From contig NZ_JANUGQ010000014.1 in assembly GCF_024756275.1 (NCBI RefSeq), forward strand, positions 1 through 64,000: a DNA stretch of 64,000 bases, given 5' to 3'. The position numbers were made by a program, and so were the translations under genes. The notes beneath the pieces are model-generated. The model did no database searches. It worked only from the letters and a program-made list of their open reading frames with translations, and was not told where the DNA came from. Within the stretch, counting starts at the first letter, position 1; every line of letters begins with the position of its first letter. The DNA comes from Streptomyces pyxinae (GTDB lineage Bacteria > Actinomycetota > Actinomycetes > Streptomycetales > Streptomycetaceae). Positions 51,377-59,306 of the stretch are shown in pieces.

Positions 51377-51595
51377 CCGGGGGCCGCGGCCATCGCGGCC
51401 GCCCACCACGGGCGCCTCGAACTGGACACCCGTCCCGGCCGGGGCTGCACCTTCCGTCTGCTGCTTCCCGCGTCCTGGCCGGTCCCCGGGCGCGCCCGGC
51501 CGGGGTGCGGCCCTGACGAAACGTCATCCGCGCCCGGGGCCGGCCCTCCGGGAGCACTCCTCAGCGGTCAGCGATCAGCGGTCACTGATCACTGA
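51377..51595 (+). pseudogene. Orphan C-terminal fragment of a sensor histidine kinase
   Basis: The frame reads PGAAAIAAAHHGRLELDTRP then GRGCTFRLLLPASWP, the G2-box-to-end segment of a HisKA/HATPase_c kinase. The rest of the ATPase domain (N and G1 boxes) is absent from all frames upstream. The tail differs from the KdpD C-terminus as I know it, so it is not clearly a kdpD remnant. The upstream sequence from 51219 shows no gene. Confidence 0.6.
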
Positions 51596-51611
51596 TCACT
51601 GATCACTGATC
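51584..51611. repeat. 7-bp tandem repeat (ACTGATC)x4 spanning the amidase stop
   Basis: Four perfect ACTGATC copies run from 51584 to 51611, with related GATCAGCGGTC words just before. The stop codon of the leftward amidase gene (51605-51603) lies inside the array. Confidence 0.9.
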
Positions 51612-53060
51612 CGGATGATTTCCGGCCCATACCGCGGGGGTCCGGTCCGCCCACGGGCTCGCCTGTTCAAGTTGGCCGGCGAGGCGGAAGAGGAGGCCTT
51701 CCCGCCCGTAACCGGCGGCGAACTGCATACCGATCGGAAGCCCCGTCCCGGGGTCGGCCGTCAGCGGTACGGACATGGCGGGTGTGCCCGCCACATTGAA
51801 CGCCATGGTGAACGGCGAGCGGTCGTTGAGGCGGTCGATCCAGCCGTGGCCGTCCAGGGTCTCCGCGCCCTCGCCGTAGGCGCCCAGGGGGGTGGGAAGC
51901 TCCGGCAGGGTCGGGCTGAGCAGGATGTCGTAGGTGCCGAAGGACCGCGCCAGGCTCCGGGCCACCCGGTTCCGGACCGCGAGGGCGGTCACGAACTGGG
52001 CGCCGCCGACCCGCTGCCCGTAGTGGTAGCCGGCGAGGGTCACCGGCTCAAGGGTCGAGGAGTCGACGGGCCGGCCGAGCGCGGCGGCCAGTCCGTCGAC
52101 CGACGCGGTGAGATTCACCGTCATCAGACGGGCACCGGCCAGGACGAACTCCTCCCAGTCGGCGCCGAGGCCGACCGTGGCCTCTTCCACCCGGTGACCG
52201 AGGGATTCGAGCAGCCGTACGGTGCGGGCGAGCGCGTCGGCCACCGGTGCGGTGGTACGGCGTCCGCCCCAGCCCTGGCCGAGGACCCCGATCCGGAGCG
52301 AGCCGGGGTCACGCGTGACTTCCTCCGCGTACGGACGGGACGGCTCCGGGGCGAAGTAGGGATCCCCCGGCTCCGGGCCGCTGATCCGGTCGAGCAGCGC
52401 CGCGCTGTCCCGTACGGTGCGGCTGACGCCGCCGTGCACGGCCAGGCCACTGAAGATCTCGTCCACGTCGGGGCCCATGGAGACCCGGCCGCGGGTGGGC
52501 TTCAGCCCGAAGAGACCGTTACAGGCGGCGGGTACGCGGATCGAACCCGCCGCGTCGGTGCCGTGGGCGATCGGGACCACCCCGGCGGCGACGGCCGCGC
52601 CCGCGCCGCCGCTGGAGCCGCCCGCGCTCCGCTCCGGGTCCCACGGGTTGCGGGTCGCGCCGTGGAGCACGGGTTCCGTCACGATGCTGTACGCCATCTC
52701 GGGCGTGGTGGTGCGCCCGAACGTCACGAGACCGGCGCGCCGGAAGCGCCGCATCAGGGCGGAGTCGGCCGGGGCCACATGGCCGGCCGCGAGACGGCTG
52801 CCCAGCTCCACTCGCCTCCCGGCCATGGCGACTCCGAGGTCCTTGATCAGAAAGGGGACTCCGGCCAGGGGCGAACCGCCGGGGACGGGCCAATCGTCGG
52901 CCGGCCAGGTCTCCACGATGGCGTTGATCCGGGGGTTGACCGCCCGCGCGGCCTCCCGGGCGGCCGCCTCCAGCTCGGCGGGGGTCACCTCGCCCCCGGC
53001 CACCAGCTCCGCCAGTCCGACCGCGTCATGGGTCACGTACTCGGCAACGTCCACTGCCAC
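51603..53060 (-). CDS. Amidase-signature-family hydrolase
   Basis: The 485-residue enzyme has the amidase signature triad: Lys in FLIKDLGVAM, Ser in RSAGGSSGGAGAAVAAGVVP and the nucleophile Ser in GTDAAGSIRVPAAC. It hydrolyses an amide or amide-like bond. The family ranges from aryl-acylamidases to 6-aminohexanoate hydrolases, and the substrate cannot be told here. It lacks gatC/gatB neighbours, so GatA is unlikely. It is divergent from a TetR gene, with palindromes between, which suggests substrate-induced control. Confidence 0.9.
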   Translation of the reverse strand: MAVDVAEYVTHDAVGLAELVAGGEVTPAELEAAAREAARAVNPRINAIVETWPADDWPVPGGSPLAGVPFLIKDLGVAMAGRRVELGSRLAAGHVAPADSALMRRFRRAGLVTFGRTTTPEMAYSIVTEPVLHGATRNPWDPERSAGGSSGGAGAAVAAGVVPIAHGTDAAGSIRVPAACNGLFGLKPTRGRVSMGPDVDEIFSGLAVHGGVSRTVRDSAALLDRISGPEPGDPYFAPEPSRPYAEEVTRDPGSLRIGVLGQGWGGRRTTAPVADALARTVRLLESLGHRVEEATVGLGADWEEFVLAGARLMTVNLTASVDGLAAALGRPVDSSTLEPVTLAGYHYGQRVGGAQFVTALAVRNRVARSLARSFGTYDILLSPTLPELPTPLGAYGEGAETLDGHGWIDRLNDRSPFTMAFNVAGTPAMSVPLTADPGTGLPIGMQFAAGYGREGLLFRLAGQLEQASPWADRTPAVWAGNHPDQ

Positions 53061-53193
53061 TCCCAGTCACCTTCAGAGAAGAAAGAAATACCACTGAGTA
53101 CCGAACGATACCGAGCGGTATCGATCGGCACGGACTGGTACCGTAGCAGGGGATCAGGGGGCCTCGTATCCGACCGGACGTCACGGAGCAGTC
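53061..53193. promoter_or_regulatory. Amidase/TetR divergent operator region
   Basis: A perfect 16-bp palindrome GATACCGAGCGGTATC lies at 53107-53122. Related half-sites ATACC, GTACC and GGTACC flank it between about 53089 and 53143. This is the expected site for the adjacent TetR regulator to control both genes. Confidence 0.7.
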
Positions 53194-53826
53194 ATGGCAG
53201 CGACCACCAGAAGGCCGAGCAGGGTGGCGAAACTGCCGCCCCGTGAGCGCATCCTCGACGCGGCGGAAGAGCTTTTCCAGAGCGAGGGGATCCGGCGGGT
53301 GGGCGTCCAGGCCATCGCCGAGAAGGCCGAGACCACCAAGATGGCGATCTACCGGCACTTCGAGACCAAGGACGCGCTGGTCGCGGAGTGGCTGCGCATC
53401 GTGGCCGCCGACTACCAGGCCGCGTTCGACCGGGTCGAGACCGAACACCCCGGCCGGCCCGGGGAGCAGATCCTGGCCATGGCCCGTTTCATCGCCGAGG
53501 GGCTGCCGGCGATCTCGCACCGGGGCTGCCCGTTCATCAACTCTCTCGCGGAACTGCCCGACCGGTCCCATCCCGCACGACAGGTGATCGAGGAGCACAA
53601 GGCCCGCCAGACCCGCCGGCTGGTCGGCATGTGCGCCGGAGCCGGGCTGCCCGACCCCGAGCAGGTCGCGGCCGAGATCACCTTTCTGCTCGAAGGCGTA
53701 CAGGTCAGCACGCAGAACGGCAGCATCGACCAGGCGGGGGACCGGCTGATGCGGATCGTCCGGGGGATCGTGGACCGGCACCGCTCCCCCGCCGGCACCC
53801 CCCGGGCGACCAGCACCGCCGACTGA
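53194..53826 (+). CDS. TetR-family transcriptional regulator
   Basis: The 210-residue protein has a TetR N-terminal helix-turn-helix (about 18-64: RILDAAEELFQSEGIRRVGV, IAEKAETTKMAIYRHFETKD) and an all-helical ligand-binding domain with ISHRGCPFINSLAELPDRSH, a pattern shared by regulators with a reactive or metal-liganding Cys near this place. It is divergent from the amidase gene and probably represses it. Confidence 0.92.
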   Translation: MAATTRRPSRVAKLPPRERILDAAEELFQSEGIRRVGVQAIAEKAETTKMAIYRHFETKDALVAEWLRIVAADYQAAFDRVETEHPGRPGEQILAMARFIAEGLPAISHRGCPFINSLAELPDRSHPARQVIEEHKARQTRRLVGMCAGAGLPDPEQVAAEITFLLEGVQVSTQNGSIDQAGDRLMRIVRGIVDRHRSPAGTPRATSTAD

Positions 53827-54297
53827 CCGTCCCGCGTCCGCGTCCCCCGCGCCCTTCGCCGTACCCTTCGGCGGCCCGGGCCCTTCGGCCATCCGGCCCG
53901 CGCCCGCGCCCCTCCGCACTCTTCGGCCGCCCGACCCCCGTCCGCGTTCCGCCGCACCCCTCGGACACCCGGTCCGGATCCGCGTTCCGCCGCGCTCTTC
54001 GGCCACCCGGCCCTCGCGCCGATCCCGGCGACCGGAGCCCCCGGGCCGGCCGGCGGGTCCGCGCGGGAGCCCCGGGGCCGAGTGGTTTTCCGGCTGACCG
54101 CTTTATCGCTTCGGCCATTCCGGACGCCTTCCTGGCGCATTTTCATATAGTCCTTTTTTGCCTTTTTCCAACAGTTGGAGTGGCTCTTCCGCGTTCGGCG
54201 GACGCGACGGGGAAAGTGCGGCAATATCGGCGATGCCCGTCCGTACGACGCCGACGGGTTCGCGGTCCGAAAGCCCTCATCAGGAAGAACGGGACCC
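53827..54297. other. Gene-free region before the inhibitor gene
   Basis: The first ~230 bp are degenerate CCCTTCGGCC / CGCGTTCCGCCGC words without coding support. From about 54090 the sequence becomes unusually AT-rich for this genome (TTTTCATATAGTCCTTTTTTG at 54139-54159), which probably holds the promoter of the secreted inhibitor gene. AGGAAG precedes its ATG. Confidence 0.5.
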
Positions 54298-54744
54298 ATG
54301 AAATTTCGTACTGCCGGTATCGGCGCGCTGACCCTCGCGACCACCGTGGCCGCCGTCACGGCGGCAGCGGCACTGGAGCAGCACCCCCTCACCAGGTCCG
54401 ACAGCTCCTCCCACAGCTCCTTCCACGCGCCCTCCGCACTGGTCCTGACCGTCAACAACGGCGCCTCCGCCTCGGCTTCCGCACCCCAGCGAGCCGTCAC
54501 CCTGACCTGCGGCTCCTACACCCCCGGCGGGACGCACCCGCAGCCCGCCGCCGCCTGTGACGCGCTGCAGCAGGCGGACGGCCGCCTCTCCGGACTCCGC
54601 GACTCCGGACGGTCCTGCACCCTCGACCTGCGTCCCGTCACCGTCACCCTGCAAGGGGCCTGGCAGGGGCGGCGTGTCAACGAGGAGCGCTCCTTCCCCA
54701 ATGACTGCGTCAAGGGCGCGTTCGGCCCGCTGACCGAGTTCTGA
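54298..54744 (+). CDS. Streptomyces subtilisin inhibitor-like secreted protein
   Basis: The 148-residue precursor has a signal peptide (about 1-25, KFRTAGIGALTLATTVAAVT) and a mature SSI domain: APSALVLTVNNG, RAVTLTCGSYTPGGTHPQP, AACDALQQADG, VTVTLQGAWQGRRVNEERSF and NDCVKGAFG. Four cysteines form the two conserved disulfides. By alignment with the classical inhibitor (CPM-VYDP), the reactive-site region reads CTL-DLRP, so P1 would be Leu and P1' Asp. Leu suits subtilisin or chymotrypsin-like targets. It is monocistronic, followed by a strong terminator. Confidence 0.9.
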   Translation: MKFRTAGIGALTLATTVAAVTAAAALEQHPLTRSDSSSHSSFHAPSALVLTVNNGASASASAPQRAVTLTCGSYTPGGTHPQPAAACDALQQADGRLSGLRDSGRSCTLDLRPVTVTLQGAWQGRRVNEERSFPNDCVKGAFGPLTEF

Positions 54745-54783
54745 TCGCCCGTTCCGGCCCACCCCTCCTTTCCCCTCGACCAG

Positions 54784-54816
54784 AGCGCCCGTGCCGATGG
54801 AGAGGGCACGGGCGCT
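54784..54816. terminator. Hairpin terminator of the inhibitor gene
   Basis: A perfect 12-bp stem, AGCGCCCGTGCC (54784-54795) with GGCACGGGCGCT (54805-54816), has a 9-nt loop and is followed by CCCCTTTC. Confidence 0.85.
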
Positions 54817-54948
54817 CCCCTTTCGGCCATGAATCGGTTTTCCGGGTCCGTTGCGGGAGAAGGGTCGTTGCACCCTCCAGGTGTCGCGTCCCGCCGCCCG
54901 CCGGTGTCCGGGAGAGTTCGCAGCGCGGCCGAAAGACATGTGTTCGAA

Positions 54949-57072
54949 GTGCGGACCACGTCGTTGAACCCGACGACACCGTTACCTCACGGGGGAGGGG
55001 CTTTGGCATCGTCCGCATCACCCACACCACCCGCGTCCGCGTCGGGCCCGCCGCGGCCATCACGCGGGAAGAAGGGCCGAAGTTCCCGGGGCGCACCCGC
55101 GGAAGGCGTCTCGGCGGCGGAGCGCGAACTCTACGGGGGCCGGCTCCGCTACGACCAGTCGTTCGTACGTCATGAGGGCCCGCTAGTCAGGCTCTCGTTC
55201 GGACACATGGCGGCCGCGCTGCCGCGCATGGTCGGCATGGTGCTGCGCACCGGTTGGCGGACGGACCGGCGGGCACTGGCCGGGGTGGTGGCGGCACAGC
55301 TCGGTCAGGGGGTGACGGCCGCGTGGGGTCTGGTCGCGGTCAACAGCGTGCTGGCCGAGCTGTTCACGGACGGCCCGACGGCGGAGAAGCTCCGTGGCGC
55401 CCTGCCCTCGCTGGTGGTGCTGGCCGCCAGCGCGGTGGGGGCGGCGCTGCTGTCGGCCTGGTCGACGGCGATGTCGGGCCGTCTTGAGCCGCAGGTGGAG
55501 CGGGCGGTCTCGGCGCGGTACTACGCGGCCGTCACCCGGGTGGAGGTGGCGGCGACCGAGCGGCCGGAGGTCCAGCGGGTGCTGGAGGCGGGCAGATTCG
55601 GCACCGACTCCGCCCGGAGCATGCTGCGGCTGTCGGTGGGCGTGGGCAATGTGCTCATCGGCATGGCGGCGGCCGCGGTCGTCCTGGCGTCGCTGCACTG
55701 GACCCTGCTGCCGATGCTGCTGGCCATCGCGCTGCCCAAGGGGTGGGGCGCGGTCCGTTCCGCCCGCCGTGACTATGTGTCACGGTTGAACTGGGTCGAC
55801 CACCGCCGGGCGATCGCCTCGCTGCTGGCGTATCTGACCCGCCCGCACGCGGCGGCCGAGATCCGGGTGCACGCGGCCGGGCACAAGCTGCTGTCCGGCT
55901 ACGAGGAGATGTCCCGGCAGACCGAGGCGGAGCAGCGGCGGCTCGCCCGGGCGCAGGCCCATACGGACCTGGTGGCCGGCGCCTTCGCCGGGCTGGCCTC
56001 GCTGGCCTGCTACGGCGTCCTGTGGTGGCTGCTGGCGAGCGGCGGGCTGCCGCTCGCCGTGGGCGGCACCGCGGTCATCGCCATCCGCACCTCGACGGCG
56101 CGCCTGACGTCCCTCGTCCAGCAGGTCAACCGCCTCTATGAGGAGCTGCTGTTCCTCACCGACACCGAGACCGCCGTCGAACTGGCCACCGAGCACGCCA
56201 TCCCGTCGGCGGGCACCCCGCTCCCCACCGGGGTGGAGCGGGTGCGCCTGGAGAGCGTGTCGTTCACCTATCCGGGTGCCGAGGGCCCGGCGCTGAAGGG
56301 GGTGAGTCTGTCGGTCCGCCGGGGCGAGGTGACGGCCCTGGTGGGGGCGAACGGCTCCGGCAAGACGACGCTCACCAAGGTGCTGGCCGGGCTGCTGCTG
56401 CCCTCCGAGGGGGCCGTGTGGTGGGAGGACCGCGAGGACGGACGGGTCGAGCTGCGGGACGCCGAGCGCGCCCGGATCTTCGCCATGGTGGGGCTGCTGG
56501 CGCAGGACTTCCCCCGCTGGGAGATGACCGCCGCCGCCAATGTGGCCATCGGCGCGGGCGACCGCGCCCGGGACATGGACCGCGTCCGGGACGCCGCGCG
56601 GGGCGCGCGGGTGCTCTCGCTGGTCGAGGGCCTGCCGCACGGCTGGGACTCGATCGTGTTCAAGGGGTACGAGCGCGGTGTCCAGCTCTCCGGCGGGCAG
56701 TGGCAGAAGCTGGGCACCGCGCGCACCCTCTACCGGGACGCGCCGTTCCTGCTGGTCGACGAGCCGACTTCCGCGCTCGATCCGCACGCGGAGATCGCCG
56801 CGTTCCAGGGGCTGTGGGCCCTCGCCGGCGAGGGGCACGCGGTGGTGCTCGTCACGCACCGGCTCGCCGCGACGGCCGACGCCGACCGGATCTATGTCCT
56901 CGATCAGGGCCGGGTGGCCGAGGAGGGCACCCATGAGGAGCTGATGTCCCGCCCGGACGGGCTCTACCGGGGCATGTTCACCGCCCAGGCCGCCCAGTTC
57001 GGGCTCTCCCCCGCGCCGGGCGCCCCGGTGCCCGCGGCCCGCCGCCCGTCCCGCCAGGAGGGTGCCTCATGA
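54949..57072 (+). CDS. ABC transporter with fused permease and ATPase domains
   Basis: The protein is about 707 residues from the GTG at 54949; a TTG at 55003 after GGGGGAGG is an equally good start. A disordered Pro/Ser lead precedes a six-helix permease (about 100-420) and an ATPase domain (about 450-690) with Walker A GANGSGKT, signature LSGGQWQKLGTARTLYR, Walker B FLLVDEPTSALDP and switch His in VLVTHRLAA. Half-transporters of this layout export peptides or lipids as homodimers. It is convergent with the biosynthetic operon that ends at 57067, so co-regulation is possible but not shown. Confidence 0.9.
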   Translation: MRTTSLNPTTPLPHGGGALASSASPTPPASASGPPRPSRGKKGRSSRGAPAEGVSAAERELYGGRLRYDQSFVRHEGPLVRLSFGHMAAALPRMVGMVLRTGWRTDRRALAGVVAAQLGQGVTAAWGLVAVNSVLAELFTDGPTAEKLRGALPSLVVLAASAVGAALLSAWSTAMSGRLEPQVERAVSARYYAAVTRVEVAATERPEVQRVLEAGRFGTDSARSMLRLSVGVGNVLIGMAAAAVVLASLHWTLLPMLLAIALPKGWGAVRSARRDYVSRLNWVDHRRAIASLLAYLTRPHAAAEIRVHAAGHKLLSGYEEMSRQTEAEQRRLARAQAHTDLVAGAFAGLASLACYGVLWWLLASGGLPLAVGGTAVIAIRTSTARLTSLVQQVNRLYEELLFLTDTETAVELATEHAIPSAGTPLPTGVERVRLESVSFTYPGAEGPALKGVSLSVRRGEVTALVGANGSGKTTLTKVLAGLLLPSEGAVWWEDREDGRVELRDAERARIFAMVGLLAQDFPRWEMTAAANVAIGAGDRARDMDRVRDAARGARVLSLVEGLPHGWDSIVFKGYERGVQLSGGQWQKLGTARTLYRDAPFLLVDEPTSALDPHAEIAAFQGLWALAGEGHAVVLVTHRLAATADADRIYVLDQGRVAEEGTHEELMSRPDGLYRGMFTAQAAQFGLSPAPGAPVPAARRPSRQEGAS

Positions 57073-58002
57073 ACCGGCCGGCCCGGGCCGGCCGTCCGGG
57101 CGGAGGGCGCGCAGGTGGTCCGCCAGCGTCCGGGAGGCGGTCCAGCCCCGGGCCCGGGCCCGGCCGACGTCCAGGACCACGGAGTGGGCGAGCTGGTCCA
57201 CGGCGTAGCGGGTGAGGACGGGTTCGGTGCCGGGGCGCAGCCGGGCGAGTGTCTCGGCGGCCCGGGCGGCGCCCAGGGCGAGCGGCAGCGGGAGACGGCC
57301 GATCCGTGCCCGGACGCCATGGGCCCGGAGCACCTCCCGGACCGCCCGGTCGCGGCCGTACGGCTCCGGGTCCGCGATGTTGTACGCGCCGGGCGGCCAG
57401 CCGGCGGCGGCCAGGCAGGCGTCGGCCAGATTCTCCACGGCGGTCAGGCTGAGCCGCACGTCCGGGCCGGGCAGCAGGAGCAGACCGGCCCGCACCCGGG
57501 AGAGCAGCCGGGGCACCAGATGCGGATCGCCCGGGCCGTACACCGCCCGGGGGCGGAGCACCACCGCGCCCGCGGCGAGGGCCAGTCGCTCGCCCTCGGC
57601 CTTGGTGCGGCCGTAGGCGTTCAGCTGGTCCCGCACCGGGTGGTCCTCGGTGATCCGGGAGCGGTCGGGACCGGGCGCGTAGACGCTGGCGCTGCTCACC
57701 CAGACCACCGGCCGGTCTCCGGCGGCCGCCAGCAGCCGGGCGGTGCCGTCCACGTTGACGGCCCGCATCGCCGTCTCGGCCGGCGAGCCGGGCACCGGGT
57801 CACCGACCGCCGCCGCGCAGTGCACCACCAGATCGGCACCGGAGAGGTCCGGCGTGCCGGCGGCGGCGTCCCAGGGGAGGTGGCGGCCGACCGGGCCGGG
57901 GCGGCGGCCGACACAGAGCACCCGGTGGCCCCGGGCGGCGGCCAGGGAGGCGACATGGGAGCCGCAGAAGCCGCTCGCGCCGGTCACCGCGACGGTGATC
58001 AC
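57067..58002 (-). CDS. NAD-dependent epimerase/3beta-HSD-like extended SDR (OleD-like)
   Basis: A GTG at 58002 (overlapping the P450 stop as GTGA) gives 311 residues. The Rossmann motif is AVTGASGFCGSHVASLAAAR; VVHCAAAVGDP and VWVSSASVYAPG supply the catalytic Ser region, and NAYGRTKAEGERLAL has the YxxxK pair. This is the extended SDR fold of epimerases, 3beta-hydroxysteroid dehydrogenases and OleD, which reduces beta-keto acids to beta-hydroxy acids. Association with a ketosynthase III and an AMP ligase favours an OleD-type job (inference). Confidence 0.88.
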   Translation of the reverse strand: MITVAVTGASGFCGSHVASLAAARGHRVLCVGRRPGPVGRHLPWDAAAGTPDLSGADLVVHCAAAVGDPVPGSPAETAMRAVNVDGTARLLAAAGDRPVVWVSSASVYAPGPDRSRITEDHPVRDQLNAYGRTKAEGERLALAAGAVVLRPRAVYGPGDPHLVPRLLSRVRAGLLLLPGPDVRLSLTAVENLADACLAAAGWPPGAYNIADPEPYGRDRAVREVLRAHGVRARIGRLPLPLALGAARAAETLARLRPGTEPVLTRYAVDQLAHSVVLDVGRARARGWTASRTLADHLRALRPDGRPGPAGS

Positions 58003-59306
58003 CGGACCTCCCCGGCGGTGGCCCGGACGACCAGGGTGCGCCAGCCGGGCAGCGCGGCGGCCCGGTCCACCCGGGCCCGGACGACGACGGGGCGGTACGG
58101 GGCGAGGGCGGCGAGCAGGTCGTCGAGCTGGGCCCGGGCCACCCGGGCGCCGGGGCAGGCGTGCGGGCCCGCGCCGAAGACCAGCTGGGCGACGGACGGC
58201 GGGGCCGGGTGGCGGGCGTCCGGCGGATCGCTGTGGGCACGGGCGGCGTGCCGGGCGACGAGCAGCAGCCGGTCCCCCGCCCGTACCGGGCAGCCGGCGG
58301 CCGTGGCGTCGGCGGCGGCCACCCGGGGCAGCAGCGGGGACGCGGCGGTCACCCGCAGGAGTTCGGTGACGAGGGCGGGACGCAGCGCCTCGTCGGCCGC
58401 CTGCTCCCAGAGCCCGGCGTCGGCGCACCAGGCGGCGGCCCGGGGCAGCGCGGCGACGGTGGTGCTGACCGCCGCGACGGCCAGCATGGCCCGCAGCGAC
58501 GCGTCACCGGCGGTACGGGAGGGGTCCGGGTCGCCGTCGCCGGCGGTGAGCAGGGCCTCCAGCCGGGCGGCGGCCGTGGCGGCGGCCCGTGCGGTGCCGG
58601 GGCGCCGGGGGCCGGGCAGATGGTCGCGTACGGCGGTGGCGGCGGCGCGGGCGGCGGCCTCGGAGAGCGCGTGGGGATCGGTGGCGGGTTCCAGCGCCAG
58701 CAGGGCGCGGACGGTCGTCCCGGCCAGCTCCCGTACCACCTCGGCCAGATCCACCGGCCGGCCGGCCGCCAGCGGGGCGAGGCGCCGGTCGAGCACCGCC
58801 CGCCACGCCGGGCGCAGCCGTTCGGTGCCGGTCGCGCCCAGATCGCCGGCGACCGAGCGGCGGGCCTGCCGGTGTCCGGTGCCGTCCTGGTCGAAGAGCG
58901 TTCCGGCGCCCGACAGTTGACGGGCCGCTCCCCCGGTGGTGCCGGCGGCCGTCCGGTCCAGCGGCACTTGGGTGAGGGTCTCCCGGTACGCCTCGGTGCC
59001 GTGCACCAGGACCGTGGAGCCGAGGCGTACCACGGGCCGGCGGCGGGCCGCGGCGAGCAGGGCGAACAGCACCGGGTGGGAGCGGGTGTAGACCCGGCGG
59101 TCCCGGCGGCGGGCGGCCCGGGTCCCGGCCGGGTCCGGGGCCGGGATAGCGGCCGGGTCCGGGAAGGGGGCCGGGGCGGGGGTGGGCGCGGGGACGCGGG
59201 CGCTCCGGGCGGGCGGCCCTTCGCCGTCCGGCCGCCCGGGGGCCGGACGGCGAAGGCGCGTCGAGCGGAACAGGCGCGTGGGGCGGTCGGTCTTGAGGTG
59301 GGTCAA
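57999..59306 (-). CDS. Cytochrome P450
   Basis: The 435-residue protein has the haem-binding motif FGAGPHACPGARVARAQ (Cys384), the ExxR pair in VTELLRVTAA and Pro/Arg-rich first ~70 residues. The I-helix segment reads AVAAVSTTVAALPRA, so the usual acidic residue before Thr (A-G-x-D/E-T) is missing, which may alter oxygen activation. It would oxidise a pathway intermediate with external ferredoxin partners, none of which is encoded nearby. Start and stop overlap neighbours (ATGA, GTGA), so it is within a coupled operon. Confidence 0.9.
   Translation of the reverse strand: MTHLKTDRPTRLFRSTRLRRPAPGRPDGEGPPARSARVPAPTPAPAPFPDPAAIPAPDPAGTRAARRRDRRVYTRSHPVLFALLAAARRRPVVRLGSTVLVHGTEAYRETLTQVPLDRTAAGTTGGAARQLSGAGTLFDQDGTGHRQARRSVAGDLGATGTERLRPAWRAVLDRRLAPLAAGRPVDLAEVVRELAGTTVRALLALEPATDPHALSEAAARAAATAVRDHLPGPRRPGTARAAATAAARLEALLTAGDGDPDPSRTAGDASLRAMLAVAAVSTTVAALPRAAAWCADAGLWEQAADEALRPALVTELLRVTAASPLLPRVAAADATAAGCPVRAGDRLLLVARHAARAHSDPPDARHPAPPSVAQLVFGAGPHACPGARVARAQLDDLLAALAPYRPVVVRARVDRAAALPGWRTLVVRATAGEVR

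Noticed and set aside
51377..51595. A kdpD remnant
   Set aside because: The kinase tail resembles generic HATPase_c ends rather than the KdpD C-terminus, so kdp ancestry cannot be supported.
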